DNA of 29,973 nt, taken from contig JAIRTV010000100.1 of assembly GCA_031254675.1 (NCBI GenBank), positions 1 to 29,973 on the forward strand, given 5' to 3'. Positions 14,535 to 23,832 of this stretch are shown here, piece after piece (position 1 is the stretch's first letter; each line of letters begins with the position of its first letter). The stretch comes from Planctomycetaceae bacterium (GTDB lineage: Bacteria; Planctomycetota; Planctomycetia; Pirellulales; Thermoguttaceae). The position numbers and the translations under genes are program-made. The notes under the pieces are model-generated. The model was not told the origin of the DNA. It did no database searches and saw nothing but the letters and a program-made list of their open reading frames with translations.

Positions 14535-15824
14535 ATGAATTTCGATGAGGAACAACGTTTTGAAGAGCAAAAAGTGGAGTTTCTTCAGAACAACGAAGTT
14601 GCGGACGATCAGTTACAGGAAAACACACGTCCCTTTACGATTAGTGTTTCGGAACGTGTCAAGCGGTTGCCTCCGTATCTTTTTGCGGAATTGAACAAAT
14701 TAAAGTACGAAAAGCGAAAAACGGGAGCGGATGTGATTGATCTTGGAATGGGTAGTCCGAGTGATCCGCCTCATCATGTTGTTACGGATAAATTGATTGA
14801 AGTGGTTCGGAATCCGAAACTCCATGCGTACAGTCACGCACGTGGATTGCCGCAACTGCGGAAAGAAGTGGCGGCGCGATATGTGAAATATTATGGTGTT
14901 CGGCTTGATCCTGAAACGCAAACGATTGTGTGTATTGGTTCCAAAGAAGGTTTGTCGCATCTTTGTCTTGCGTTGCTTGGAGCGGGTGATACGGCAATTG
15001 TTCCGTCGCCGTATTTTCCGGCGCACCTTCACGGCGTCATGCTGGCTTCCGCAAGTTCCTTGTTACTGGATGTTCGGAAACCGGAAAAATTATTGTCCAA
15101 TATTGCTTCGACATGCCAGCATTTTTTGCCGCGTCCAAAAGTTTTAATCTTGAATTATCCCCACAATCCAACCACAACTGTTGTCGAACCGGAATTTTAT
15201 GTTGAAATCGTCAAATTAGCAAAACGTTACGGTTTTATGGTGATCAGTGATATGGCTTACGGCGATATTTGTTTTGATAATTATCATGCCCCTAGTTTTC
15301 TTGCCGCGCCGGGTGCTATTGATGTTGGTGTTGAAACGACAACGATGAGTAAAGGTTACAATATGGCGGGCTGGCGTATTGGTTTTTGTTGCGGTAACGC
15401 CGAAATCATTCGGGCGTTGGCAACCATCAAAACATATTACGATTACGGTGTTTTTTCCGCGTTACAAATTGCGGCGATTGCGGCAATCCGTCACACGGAT
15501 CATGCGGTTGAAGCCCAAGCAAAAGTGTATCAAAAACGTCGCGATATTCTTTGCTCCGGTTTGGAACGAATTGGTTGGAATATTGCCAAACCGAAAGCGT
15601 CCATGTTTGTCTGGCAACAAATACCGACGGAATGGGCAAAAAAAATGAGTTCGTTTGATTTTGCGATGAAATTATTGAAGGATGCCAATGTTGTTGTGAG
15701 TCCCGGTTCGGCGTTCGGCGAATCCGGCGAAGGTTTTATGCGGCTTGCTCTGGTCGAAAAAGAAGACCGCTTGCGCCAAGCCGTTCGACAAATTGGTCGC
15801 GCCCTCCGACTAAAAACACAATAA
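14535..15824 (+). CDS. PLP-dependent class I/II aminotransferase (AlaC / LL-DAP-aminotransferase-like)
   Basis: The 429-residue protein has the fold-type I aminotransferase motifs in order: DLGMGSPSDPPHHV, then YSHARGLPQLRKEVAARYV. VPSPYFPAHLHGVML follows, then LNYPHNPTTT (the conserved Asn-Pro of the PLP pocket) and ISDMAYGDICFD. TTMSKGYNMAGWRIGF holds Lys273, which would form the Schiff base. FMRLALVEKEDRLRQAV ends with the Arg that binds the substrate carboxylate. The closest well-known groups are alanine (glutamate-pyruvate) aminotransferases of the AlaC type and LL-diaminopimelate aminotransferases. An N-terminal extension of about 35 acidic residues is unusual for these. It is likely cytoplasmic and connects pyruvate/alanine or related keto acids. 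It is separated from the LarA gene by a 121-bp repeat-containing spacer. Confidence 0.85.
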   Translation: MNFDEEQRFEEQKVEFLQNNEVADDQLQENTRPFTISVSERVKRLPPYLFAELNKLKYEKRKTGADVIDLGMGSPSDPPHHVVTDKLIEVVRNPKLHAYSHARGLPQLRKEVAARYVKYYGVRLDPETQTIVCIGSKEGLSHLCLALLGAGDTAIVPSPYFPAHLHGVMLASASSLLLDVRKPEKLLSNIASTCQHFLPRPKVLILNYPHNPTTTVVEPEFYVEIVKLAKRYGFMVISDMAYGDICFDNYHAPSFLAAPGAIDVGVETTTMSKGYNMAGWRIGFCCGNAEIIRALATIKTYYDYGVFSALQIAAIAAIRHTDHAVEAQAKVYQKRRDILCSGLERIGWNIAKPKASMFVWQQIPTEWAKKMSSFDFAMKLLKDANVVVSPGSAFGESGEGFMRLALVEKEDRLRQAVRQIGRALRLKTQ

Positions 15825-15864
15825 TCAACGCAATAATCATTGTACACTCATTACACATTAAAAT

Positions 15865-15887
15865 TTATTTTTTTAGTAAAAAAATAA
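15865..15887. terminator. AT-only hairpin after the aminotransferase gene
   Basis: TTATTTTTTT and AAAAAAATAA form a perfect 10-bp stem with loop AGT. The stem has no G or C, so as a terminator it would be weak; its place between two gene groups is the main support. The surrounding spacer 15825-16066 shows nothing else except the leader of the ApbE gene. Confidence 0.3.
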
Positions 15888-16066
15888 CGTTAAATATTTT
15901 TTGTCCCGCGAAGAACGATACTTTTTTTGAACAGAATAGAACATCAATACACCGCAATAAGTGTTGTCCTGGCGGGTCGATTTTAGTGAATACTTATATT
16001 GAAACAAAAATGGAGCTTTCCAATATCACAATTATAAACACTTGAACCTATTTAGGACAAATTATT

Positions 16067-17236
16067 ATGTCAAAAAAAACAGCTATCGACCATGAAGATC
16101 AACCGCAATCTAATTTTTCCTTTTGGGATATTATTCGCTACGTTTTTATTATCGTTCTCCTTGCGGGTGGAATTTTGTACGTTTATGCTCAAAAACCGCG
16201 TCTTCTTACCGCTCAAGAAACACACGGAATGACAATGGGAACGGCTTATTCTGTAAAGGTTGCCGATTTTGTGAAAGGAACCGATCCCGATGTTTGGAAA
16301 AATATCGAAACACGAATTCAGCAGCGGCTTGATGAAATTGACCGTGCTATGTCAACTTTTCGTGCGGACTCCGAAGTTTCACGTTTCAATAATTCTGAGT
16401 CAACGGATTGGTTTGATGTTTCCAAAGAGACGGCGGAAGTCGTTCAGACGGCGTTAGAAATTTCACAATTAACGGAAGGAGCGTTTGATGTTACGATTGC
16501 GCCGTTGGTTGATCTTTGGGGGTTCGGTGTCAACAAACAATCCGGTTTAACAATCAAAGATATTGAAGAAAAAACAAATCAGATCAAATCTCAAATCGGT
16601 TACGATAAACTTGAAGTTCGCCTGCAACCGCCGGCATTAAAAAAGTCAATTCCTGAATTACGGATTGATCTTTCGGCAATTGCCAAAGGTTATGCGGTTG
16701 ATTGTGTTGCGATATTATTGACGGAAAATAAGTGCGCCAATTTTATGATTGAGGTTGGCGGTGAAGTTCGTTGTTGTGGTTACAAAGGAGATTCAATCAA
16801 CTACAACACAACTTCGCAACAATGGATGATCGGAATTGAAAAACCGTTTATTGTTTCACCGGACAGTTTTCCGGGACTGCAACGAAAATTGCCCGTCAAT
16901 AATCAGGCATTGGCAACAAGCGGCGATTACCAAAATTATCATGAAATTGATGGTGTACGATATTCGCATTTTATTGATCCGCGAACCGGTTTTCCGATAG
17001 AATATCTTCCCGCCGATGAACCAAAACCAATCGAACGGCTCGGTTCTGTGTCGGTTCTCACTGACTTGTGTGTCAACGCCGATGCTTGGGCAACGGCTCT
17101 TTTTGTTCTCGGTGAACACGACGGTCTGAAACTCGCGGAAAAACACGGAATTGCCACTTTGTTCCTTTTCCGTACCGAAAAAGAAAATTCTCCAATTCGT
17201 GAATCCGTATCAACAACATTTCCAAAACCAGAATAA
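16067..17236 (+). CDS. apbE: Membrane-anchored FAD:protein FMN transferase (ApbE)
   Basis: The 389-residue protein has one N-terminal membrane segment (about residues 22-40, IIRYVFIIVLLAGGILYVY) in place of the lipobox of many ApbE proteins. ApbE motifs follow: MGMTMGTAYSVKV-type opening (TMGTAYSVKV), VDLWGFGVNK, LSAIAKGYAVD, and FMIEVGGEVRCCG. The C-terminal SGDYQNYHEIDGVRYSHF, IDPRTGFPIE and VNADAWATALFVLG contain the metal and flavin ligands of the family. ApbE attaches FMN from FAD to a threonine of target proteins such as Rnf or Nqr subunits, on the outer face of the membrane. No such target is in the window. The TlpA-like gene 54 bases downstream suggests a shared role in envelope redox chemistry. 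Confidence 0.92.
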   Translation: MSKKTAIDHEDQPQSNFSFWDIIRYVFIIVLLAGGILYVYAQKPRLLTAQETHGMTMGTAYSVKVADFVKGTDPDVWKNIETRIQQRLDEIDRAMSTFRADSEVSRFNNSESTDWFDVSKETAEVVQTALEISQLTEGAFDVTIAPLVDLWGFGVNKQSGLTIKDIEEKTNQIKSQIGYDKLEVRLQPPALKKSIPELRIDLSAIAKGYAVDCVAILLTENKCANFMIEVGGEVRCCGYKGDSINYNTTSQQWMIGIEKPFIVSPDSFPGLQRKLPVNNQALATSGDYQNYHEIDGVRYSHFIDPRTGFPIEYLPADEPKPIERLGSVSVLTDLCVNADAWATALFVLGEHDGLKLAEKHGIATLFLFRTEKENSPIRESVSTTFPKPE

Positions 17237-17290
17237 TGCAGCAATAATTGAGTATAAAATTCAAATACAAAATAAGAAAGGAAATTCATC

Positions 17291-18514
17291 ATGTATCATT
17301 TGCTTATTCGTTTCAAAATATTAGAATTACTCGCTATTATTTTTTGCAACGCATTCTTGGTGGTTTCGGTTGCGTACGGTCAATTATCAGAACAACAATC
17401 TGAAAAAACAAAACCAACAAAACAAATCGAACAAACAGCTGATATTTATCGTATTCCAACCAATAAAACTCCACAAGAACTTTTAGACTATGCCAAAAAA
17501 ACGTTGCAAAAAAATCCGATTTCGCCCAATTTATCACAACAAGAAATGTTAGACGAATTTATCCGGCAGGCGAAATTTATTATCGAAATTACCGATACCG
17601 CATTGAACCCAAAACCGGCAGAACCGTTACGATCTCAAATCTTTCTGTTCAAATTTCAAGGTTTGTTTGGTTTGGCAAAAGCGGAAAACAATTCCGATAA
17701 CGTTCAAAAATTGGAGTCTTATCTTGATGAGCTGGACACGCTCATGCCAAAATCACGTGAAACAAAAAAAGCAAGATTACTGAATTTACAACGACAAATT
17801 GATTTGTTTATCAGGGAAAATCCGACCGAAAACGAATTTCAACGAATTACGAAAATCTTTTTTTCGTTACTTCGCCGTGAACCGATTGATTTCCCAAACG
17901 GGTTGGCATTAAATTTTATCGAATGGACGGAAATTGCGGAAATGAAACTGAAAAAAGAAGGATTGACCGAAAGTATTGTCAAAGAATTGACTGCCATACT
18001 TCAGTCGGAATCAGCACCGGCGTATCAGGAAATGCTCAAACAAGTTTATTCCGCTACAAAAAGTCTTGGTTTGGAGTTTACCTTGCGAGGTTTTTTGCTG
18101 GACGGAAAACAATTCGACATTAAAACGTTGCGTGGCAAAGTGATTTTGGTCGATTTTTTCGCGTCGTGGTGTGTTCCGTGCATTGAAGAATTGCCGCGTT
18201 TGAAAGAAATTTACGCACAATATCACGATCAAGGATTTGAAATTATTGGTGTCGGCGGAGATAAACCGGAAGACTTGAAAAAAATGATCAGTGAACACAA
18301 TATTCCCTGGACGGTTGTTTCAGAAAAATTAACCGTTTCAAAAAAATTGCCAAGTATTGAACGTCAATACGGCATCAAAGCGTATCCGACAATGTTTCTT
18401 ATCAACCGCGAAGGAAAACTCGTTAATTCCAACGCACGCGGGCAACGTCTTGAAGCCGCTTTGAAACGACAATTTATGGAAAATTCAGAACATGTGAAGC
18501 AACAAAAAAATTGA
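17291..18514 (+). CDS. Secreted TlpA/ResA-like thioredoxin-family protein
   Basis: The 407-residue protein starts with a signal peptide ending near VSVAYGQ (about residue 31). Residues about 50-255 are helical and unfamiliar. Residues about 260-400 form a thioredoxin-like domain of the AhpC/TSA-Redoxin type: FTLRGFLLDGKQFDIKTLRG, VDFFASWCVPCIEELPR with the redox pair Cys294 and Cys297, and the cis-proline segment KAYPTMFLINREG. Such proteins reduce disulfides or keep cysteines of exported proteins reduced. GAAAGGAAA precedes the start. It follows apbE by 54 bases and precedes the DUF4416 gene by 30, which supports one operon. The function of the N-terminal helical half is unknown. Confidence 0.85.
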   Translation: MYHLLIRFKILELLAIIFCNAFLVVSVAYGQLSEQQSEKTKPTKQIEQTADIYRIPTNKTPQELLDYAKKTLQKNPISPNLSQQEMLDEFIRQAKFIIEITDTALNPKPAEPLRSQIFLFKFQGLFGLAKAENNSDNVQKLESYLDELDTLMPKSRETKKARLLNLQRQIDLFIRENPTENEFQRITKIFFSLLRREPIDFPNGLALNFIEWTEIAEMKLKKEGLTESIVKELTAILQSESAPAYQEMLKQVYSATKSLGLEFTLRGFLLDGKQFDIKTLRGKVILVDFFASWCVPCIEELPRLKEIYAQYHDQGFEIIGVGGDKPEDLKKMISEHNIPWTVVSEKLTVSKKLPSIERQYGIKAYPTMFLINREGKLVNSNARGQRLEAALKRQFMENSEHVKQQKN

Positions 18515-18544
18515 AACTTAAATCAAAATTAAAAAAACAAAAAG

Positions 18545-19111
18545 ATGGGTCAAATACGTCAACCGTTTCCGGTACTTCTTTTTATGGCGGTCTTCAGTTC
18601 GCTGGATACCGCGTTCACTTGGGCGCGACAACGTGCTGAGCAATATTTCGGTACGATTATTTTGGAAAGCGATACGTTTCCGTTTGAAACATTTACCGAT
18701 TATTACGCTCCGACAATGGGAGCAATATTACCGAAACGATTATGGGCATTTCAAAATCTCATTGATCCGGCGGAACTTCCGAAAATTAAACTTCAAACCA
18801 ACAATTGGGAATCCGAATATCAAAAAATTCTGAAACACAAAACAATTGAACGACCATTGAATCTCGACCCAGGTTATCTTGATCTCGGAAAACTAATTCT
18901 CGCATCAACCAAAGACCACGCTCATCGAATTTATCTTTCTGACGGAATTTTTGCCGAAACAACATTATTATTTGTACAAAAAAAATGGAAAGCGTTACCT
19001 TGGAGTTATCCTGATTATCAAAGTGAAGACTATCAACGATTTCTGAGTTGTTGTCGCGATTACCTGAAATCCAAACGAAATAATGAGAAAAATATTATCG
19101 AAAATAAATAA
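18545..19111 (+). CDS. DUF4416 family protein
   Basis: The 188-residue protein matches the DUF4416 family along its length: FMAVFSSLDTAFTWARQR at the start, then the segment FTDYYAPTMGA, FQNLIDPAELPKIKLQTN, RPLNLDPGYLDLGKLILAS, DHAHRIYLSDGIFAETTLL and LPWSYPDYQSEDYQRF. Length is normal. The family is widespread in planctomycetes, deltaproteobacteria and others; its biochemical role is unknown. No signal peptide or membrane helix is clear, so it is likely cytoplasmic. It lies 30 bases after the thioredoxin-like gene and is probably co-transcribed. Confidence 0.88.
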   Translation: MGQIRQPFPVLLFMAVFSSLDTAFTWARQRAEQYFGTIILESDTFPFETFTDYYAPTMGAILPKRLWAFQNLIDPAELPKIKLQTNNWESEYQKILKHKTIERPLNLDPGYLDLGKLILASTKDHAHRIYLSDGIFAETTLLFVQKKWKALPWSYPDYQSEDYQRFLSCCRDYLKSKRNNEKNIIENK

Positions 19112-19253
19112 CAAATATCTCTCATATAACTATAACGAATATATTAAAGATAATTTTTGCACAACTGATTATCTATTATCAGTTACTTATAAATTCTAAA
19201 ATCACAACGCCTAAGATTATCCGTTCCCAAACCACACATCAATCAACAATTAA
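19112..19253. other. AT-rich spacer with short hairpin
   Basis: AACTGAT and ATCAGTT (about 19163-19184) form a 7-bp inverted repeat around TATCTATT. The rest of the 142-bp spacer shows nothing further. It could hold a promoter for the long gene downstream. Confidence 0.3.
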
Positions 19254-22200
19254 ATGATTATCGGAAAGATGACTTGTAACATTAAACGAAATTTTTCATT
19301 TCACAAATTATTGATTCTGTTTCTTTTTGCGGGATTGGTTACGATTTGTATTGGGCAGGAAGAGAACAGAACAAATGATACGGAACCGATTCGTTTTCGA
19401 CGTTGGTTGGCTCCGTTGGATCGGATTGACGATTGGCCTTACGGTTCTGGTCGTTATTTGCCGTTAGACCGTAACATTTTTGAGCAGTGGACTGAATTGT
19501 CAAAACCAACCAATGGGCAAATTAACCCCGAAGAGTGGAACGGTTTGACACGAATTATTCTTGAAGCAAAATTGGAAGGTCGGCAACTTGTACAGGGGCG
19601 AGGTTGTTTCGAAATTCAATCCGATGCGACAAAAACGGGACATTCTATTTCACTTGATTCGTTAGGATTTTGGATTGATCAACCGACATTGGAAAACGGT
19701 ACACTTATTCCGCTCGTTCGCGAACCGGATGATAAAATTCATTTGATTCTTCCTGATGAAAAAGAAACGAAAATAAAACAGATTCGGTTTCACTGGTCAC
19801 TGAGGAGTCGAAACGATGGACAACGCGATTTATCGTTCAATTTTTCCTTGCCGCCTTGCCCCGCGGTCGAATTGTTACTGGAATTACCGGTTTCGATGGT
19901 TCCGGTGATTTCGAATGGTCTTGTTATGGAAGAATCTGTTGCAGAAAAAATACCGCCCATATCGCAAGCACAACAAACTTTGGAAATACAGGAAGAACAA
20001 ACGGTGGATGTACAGAAAATGTCAGAAGAAAAGCCAAATACTCGTCGGTGGCGAATTTTACCGAGTCGCAGTACACCGGTTTTGTTGACCATGACGCACG
20101 ATGAAACATTGTCGCCTGTACGCCGAACAACATCAATCCAACAAACAATTCGTTACAGTATTGCGCCGCAAGGAATGGATGTTACCGCCAAGATTTTTTT
20201 CGATAAATCGGATGCGCGATTGAATGAATTATTTTTGGAATTAGAATCACCGCTTCGTGTTGTGGATGTTCGGTATGGAGAACAATCAGTTTCTTGGTCT
20301 TCGTTAAACGCTGCGAAAAATTCGTCGGCAACTCGTATTCGTATCGATTTTTCCGGTGTTGCCAAAGAAGAGCCGCGTGAATTGACGCTTGAAGCCGTGT
20401 GTTCGGTTCGTGAAAATCAGTCTTGGGAGTTGCCGCGTGTTCGGGTTGTTTCTTCTGATGTGTTTTGGAAGGAAACACGTTGTGGAGTTCATGTACAAAA
20501 TCCATTTTTGGTACGAAATATTTCTTGTAAACGCGCGGCTCAAGTAACACCACGCAATCCGATTGATCGCGGAGACTGGGAACAATTTGTGTTTCAGTTT
20601 TTTGAAGAAGATTCACAAATTACAGTGGATTTGACGTCGCATGTTCCTCGTGTCTATTTGAACAGTGCGGTGCAGGTGCAATGGGGTAATAATGAAATTC
20701 GCGGGAATATGATTGTTGATTGTTACATTAACGAAGGTAATCGTTACACGCTTGAATTTCCGGTGTCGCCTCATTGGACAATTGATTCCATGCGAAGTGT
20801 TTACTGGACGGTTGATTCGACAAAAGTTTCCGGCGGTGATGAAATTCTTACATGGAACACAATTGATGTACAAGATTCGCTTTTCAATCATTCGGAATTT
20901 TTGGGAGAAGACGGAAAACCGTTAAAAATTCTTTCTGTTCAATTAAAACATCCGCTTCGGTCACGTAAATTGCTTCGTCTTCAGTTGACCGGACGTTTCC
21001 ATGCCGGTTCGCGCAACGATTTTCGTTTGAGTGACGTTTCGCCGCTTTCGTTGCCTCGTCGTTCGGACGAATCGCATTATATCGCTGTTGCTGTTCAATC
21101 GACGATTCCGTATCATTTACAATATCGTTCTACAAATTATTCGGCGTTCGAAATACATCAGTATGATTCGCGAGTGAGTCAATATTTTAGTGATTCGCCT
21201 TCGGGAATCCTTTTTCCTTTGAACATGCAAACGCAGGAGATTCGATTCGGTATCGAACGTCTGAAACCGAATTATAGTGCAGAAATTATTGGAAATGTTT
21301 TACTCAAAGAAAAAGAACTTGTTTCATCGTTTCGTTTTCGGTGTCAACCGGTTGATTCGTCGGTTGATCGAGTTTACGTTCATTTAATTCCGGGACTGAC
21401 TGAAAAAAATCAGAGCGGTCAAAATGAACATTGGACGTGGTTGGCAACGTCGGAATCAATTCAACCGCTTCAGGCTCGTTTATTGTCCGAAAAAGAGCAA
21501 CAGGAAATTTTACCATTTTTGGAACAACTACAGCAGTCACAACCACAACAATTTTCCGGTACAACAATTCATGACGAAACAGTTCGCAATGAAACAATTC
21601 GCGGTGAAACATGGGAAATTCGTTTGGCGGTTCCGCAGACGTCGGCTTTTGAATTTCGGGCGGTTTTGTCGGCTCCGCTTTCGGATTCGATGCCGATTCC
21701 TCTGGCGGCATTGCCGTTAGCGTCAACCCAAAAAGGAGAAATTTATATCGAATCGCCAAAACTGTTTCAATATCACGTTGTCAATTCTCGACTCAAATCA
21801 ATTCCGACAGTTCCGACGGAATGGTATCGTTATCAGGAAATTCGGTCAGCGTTTCGATATGATCCGACGGAGGAGACACGTTTTTCGTTACAACATCCGC
21901 TGACACTTCAACGATTGATTCGTGAAGAGACATTGCCGTTCGCGTGGATTTGGTCGCTTCGTCTTGACACGCAATATGAAGCGGAAGGTGTTGTCAAGGA
22001 CAATGCGATTTTCTTGTTGGAAAATCATGGGAAAGATTCGCTTAGGATTCGGTTACCCGATGGAATGAATGTTGGCAATGTCCATGCGGTTTGGCGCGAC
22101 AACCAACGAATTTCTTGGCAACCGGAATATGAAAACGGTCAAGATAAAACAGAAAAACCCATGACTAATTCTGTTACAGATCAACAACGTTCGGTATTGT

Positions 22201-23609
22201 CTAAACAATCGTTACAAAATATTGTTGTTATTTCGTTACCGGAAGGAACACGTTTTGTTTCCGTTTCGTTGGAATATTCGCATCAAGATATTCCTTTGAG
22301 CGATCAACGAATATTGAAACCGGAATATCCTTCGGTGGACATTCCGGTTCTTTCCCAAAGTTGGACATTGTGGTTTCCGCCGGAATATGAAGTGAATTTG
22401 CGGCGTTCTGTTACGTTAAAACCCTCCGCGTCCGAATCTCATTTTTTTCCGTTACCGGAAGCAATGAGTTCTCTGTTGACGAACTCTCAATTTGATCCGT
22501 TTTCCTCCGCAACGTGGAAAGAACTTGTGTGGGGTAAACGCCGTTATCAGGATGCGGCACGGGCATCGGATATTTTTTTCAACTGGATTACGGAAGAATT
22601 GCAAAAGACAAATCCTGTTCTTTCCGGTTCTGAACGAAATTTGTTCAATACTTCCATCCGTAACGAATTTGTTCCAACAGAAACCGGCAAAACGAGTTGG
22701 GCGGCTGTATTCCGCAACGAAAAACGATTACTTGCATTACTGGACGAAATCCGACAAAACGATGAAAAAGGAATTAATGTTCAAATAATACTTGACAAGC
22801 AATCGTTAGCCATGCTTGGTATTACATCAACAGCGTCGATTTCATTTCCTGAAACGGATTTGACGGAATGGCGTGGAACGAATTTATTTGAACGAGCCGG
22901 ATTGGTTCTGCTTGTTTCTTCAAAAATCCGGTCGGACAAGATCAAAGAATACACGTTTTATGTTACATCATTTCTGACCAATTCGTTATATCGACGTTTT
23001 TTTTCCGAATCAATTAGTAATTGTTCGCAATATATTCCTGAAACGGTTAATCTGATTCGGTTATCTTCGGGGGCATCGAATTTTCCTGATTGGTATGGTT
23101 CGTTGGGGTCAACAGGATTTAGTCATCCTCAATGGACATCGTTGGATGAATGGCTTCGAGACACAACACCATTTTCGTTACCGTGGTTGGTTTCACCGTC
23201 GATGATTCGTTTGGCGTCGGTCATGCCGAATTGGATTGCGTTTGAGGTATCCGGCGAAACCGATCAATCGTTTTATATTGTTCATCGTGGAACATTTGCG
23301 GCTTATTATTGGTTAGCGTTTTTGACGGTTCTGGTTTTAACGACACGAAAACCGTTTTCATCGCCGATTGTTCTTGTCATACTTTTAATTTTATTTGAAC
23401 TTCTCACGCGATTGGCGATCCCTTTTTTGATGGATATTCCGAGTGGGGCATTTTGGGGAACCGCTGTTTCGCTTGGTTTTGGCATGATCCGATCACAATC
23501 CGCCAGAAAAATTGCAAAAAATTTCGCAACAAAAATTAAGCGTTTTCCGTACCAAACCCGCTCAACCAACAAACCACTTACCGAACCAACCAATCTGGAA
23601 CATTTATAA
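19254..23609 (+). CDS. Very large membrane-anchored planctomycete protein of unknown function
   Basis: The family is not recognised by function. The 1451-residue protein starts with a basic stretch and signal peptide/anchor (about 16-35, LLILFLFAGLVTICIG); ATG at 19269 is an alternative start. A motif RRWLAPLDRIDDWPYGSGRY follows just after export. The middle is long beta-rich sequence with many Arg, Ser and Thr and no enzymatic motif that could be found. Residues about 1350-1412 hold two or three membrane segments (AYYWLAFLTVLVLTT; IVLVILLILFELLTRLAIPF; SGAFWGTAVSLGFGMI) and a short basic cytoplasmic tail follows. The architecture suggests a protein with a large periplasmic part tethered at its C-terminus. 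It is likely specific to planctomycetes. No gene follows on the same strand. Confidence 0.75.
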   Translation: MIIGKMTCNIKRNFSFHKLLILFLFAGLVTICIGQEENRTNDTEPIRFRRWLAPLDRIDDWPYGSGRYLPLDRNIFEQWTELSKPTNGQINPEEWNGLTRIILEAKLEGRQLVQGRGCFEIQSDATKTGHSISLDSLGFWIDQPTLENGTLIPLVREPDDKIHLILPDEKETKIKQIRFHWSLRSRNDGQRDLSFNFSLPPCPAVELLLELPVSMVPVISNGLVMEESVAEKIPPISQAQQTLEIQEEQTVDVQKMSEEKPNTRRWRILPSRSTPVLLTMTHDETLSPVRRTTSIQQTIRYSIAPQGMDVTAKIFFDKSDARLNELFLELESPLRVVDVRYGEQSVSWSSLNAAKNSSATRIRIDFSGVAKEEPRELTLEAVCSVRENQSWELPRVRVVSSDVFWKETRCGVHVQNPFLVRNISCKRAAQVTPRNPIDRGDWEQFVFQFFEEDSQITVDLTSHVPRVYLNSAVQVQWGNNEIRGNMIVDCYINEGNRYTLEFPVSPHWTIDSMRSVYWTVDSTKVSGGDEILTWNTIDVQDSLFNHSEFLGEDGKPLKILSVQLKHPLRSRKLLRLQLTGRFHAGSRNDFRLSDVSPLSLPRRSDESHYIAVAVQSTIPYHLQYRSTNYSAFEIHQYDSRVSQYFSDSPSGILFPLNMQTQEIRFGIERLKPNYSAEIIGNVLLKEKELVSSFRFRCQPVDSSVDRVYVHLIPGLTEKNQSGQNEHWTWLATSESIQPLQARLLSEKEQQEILPFLEQLQQSQPQQFSGTTIHDETVRNETIRGETWEIRLAVPQTSAFEFRAVLSAPLSDSMPIPLAALPLASTQKGEIYIESPKLFQYHVVNSRLKSIPTVPTEWYRYQEIRSAFRYDPTEETRFSLQHPLTLQRLIREETLPFAWIWSLRLDTQYEAEGVVKDNAIFLLENHGKDSLRIRLPDGMNVGNVHAVWRDNQRISWQPEYENGQDKTEKPMTNSVTDQQRSVLSKQSLQNIVVISLPEGTRFVSVSLEYSHQDIPLSDQRILKPEYPSVDIPVLSQSWTLWFPPEYEVNLRRSVTLKPSASESHFFPLPEAMSSLLTNSQFDPFSSATWKELVWGKRRYQDAARASDIFFNWITEELQKTNPVLSGSERNLFNTSIRNEFVPTETGKTSWAAVFRNEKRLLALLDEIRQNDEKGINVQIILDKQSLAMLGITSTASISFPETDLTEWRGTNLFERAGLVLLVSSKIRSDKIKEYTFYVTSFLTNSLYRRFFSESISNCSQYIPETVNLIRLSSGASNFPDWYGSLGSTGFSHPQWTSLDEWLRDTTPFSLPWLVSPSMIRLASVMPNWIAFEVSGETDQSFYIVHRGTFAAYYWLAFLTVLVLTTRKPFSSPIVLVILLILFELLTRLAIPFLMDIPSGAFWGTAVSLGFGMIRSQSARKIAKNFATKIKRFPYQTRSTNKPLTEPTNLEHL

Positions 23610-23832
23610 TAGACTTACTTTTCGTAATCATAATATTGTTGTTTTTTGGTTGTGTAGTGTTGTTACATTCATCACCCTTTTTAACATAATTTATTGCAAC
23701 AAATTATATTTGTCGTTGTGTGAAGGTTGTCTTGTTGAGTCGCCATACGGAGTGAATATTTTGTTCTTAAAATTGCTAGAAATGGAGATGTTCATAAAAC
23801 GATATAAAATAAAAATTCATTTTATAAATATA
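23610..23832. other. Spacer between converging genes
   Basis: The large membrane protein gene ends at 23609 and the BMC operon ends at 23833 on the other strand, so transcription terminators are expected here. Only weak AT-rich pairings are seen (ATAAAAT with ATTTTAT near 23809-23825); no GC-rich hairpin with a T-run is visible. Confidence 0.35.

Noticed and set aside
20182..20616. 144-codon minus-strand frame inside the 1451-residue gene
   Set aside because: Antisense shadow without ribosome-binding site or recognisable domain.
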